Positions 6,504 through 6,602 of a stretch of DNA of 6,602 bases are shown one piece after another. The stretch is from Comamonas sp. lk (GTDB lineage: Bacteria > Pseudomonadota > Gammaproteobacteria > Burkholderiales > Burkholderiaceae_C), in NCBI GenBank assembly GCA_945875225.1, contig CAMCJY010000116.1, forward strand, positions 1 to 6,602. Direction: 5' to 3'. The translations under genes and the position numbers were made by a program. The notes under the pieces are model-generated. The model was given only the letters and a program-made list of their open reading frames with translations, did not search any database and was not told the DNA's origin. Within the stretch, counting starts at the first letter, position 1, and every line of letters begins with the position of its first letter.

Positions 6504-6593
6504 TCAGCGATCGTCGGACTTGCTGTTGGCTGCGCTGCCCAGGTAATTGTTCATCCAAAAGTAGGCCACCAGAGCAAGCGCCAACAAGACCAT
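6504..6593 (-). CDS. Possible 29-residue single-span membrane peptide
   Basis: ATG at 6593 opens a 29-codon frame ending at TGA 6506-6504. It gives a hydrophobic stretch (MVLLALALVAYFWM) followed by a short polar, charged tail (NNYLGSAANSKSDDR). TAGGG lies 4 nt before the ATG and could act as a ribosome binding site. Its TAG is also an in-frame stop at 6602-6600, so the frame cannot be the end of a longer gene unless the sequence has an error. I do not recognise a family. It ends 8 nt before the Pho-box-like array. The other two minus-strand frames here look less protein-like. It may be a genuine small membrane protein or a chance frame. Confidence 0.4.
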   Translation of the reverse strand: MVLLALALVAYFWMNNYLGSAANSKSDDR

Positions 6594-6602
6594 GAAGCCC
6601 TA

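Overview
The window reads as a stretch of betaproteobacterial chromosome, most like Burkholderiales/Comamonadaceae. This is inferred from protein style, GC-rich codon use and gene content, not from any database match. Every gene I can support lies on the minus strand, so transcription runs from high to low coordinates. I see no rRNA, tRNA, CRISPR array, insertion sequence or phage gene.

Right part (about 5500-6602): a gene for a class I-type polyphosphate kinase 2 (ppk2) is preceded by three tandem 11-bp units that look like a PhoB binding site (Pho box). A candidate -10 hexamer sits at the spacing expected for a PhoB-activated promoter. If this is right, ppk2 belongs to the phosphate-starvation regulon and its translation starts at the internal ATG at 6414, not at the most upstream ATG. 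Upstream of the Pho box, at the window edge, is a possible 29-residue single-membrane-span peptide.

Middle (about 4270-5500): a GC-rich gene encodes a soluble protein of about 322 residues. It resembles bacterial members of the questin oxidase-like (DUF4243) family, but several positions that I recall as conserved histidines appear to be replaced. Its start codon has no clear ribosome binding site. A 13-codon mini-ORF with a good Shine-Dalgarno-like sequence overlaps the start, which suggests translational coupling. The spacer before it is GC-rich, with a short hairpin and direct repeats.

Left part (1-4267): a four-gene ABC importer operon of the YejABEF type, in the order yejA (periplasmic binding protein), yejB and yejE (permeases), yejF (ATPase, cut by the window edge). 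The genes are separated by 2 nt or overlap, and yejE and yejF use non-ATG starts (TTG, GTG). A plausible sigma-70-type promoter lies in the 151-nt gap before yejA. Known Yej systems import oligopeptides and peptide-nucleotide antibiotics such as microcin C; the substrate here is inferred only from homology.

I found no wholly new multi-gene system. The most interesting signals are the Pho-box-like array before ppk2, the divergent questin oxidase-like protein with its leader mini-ORF, and the possible small membrane peptide.
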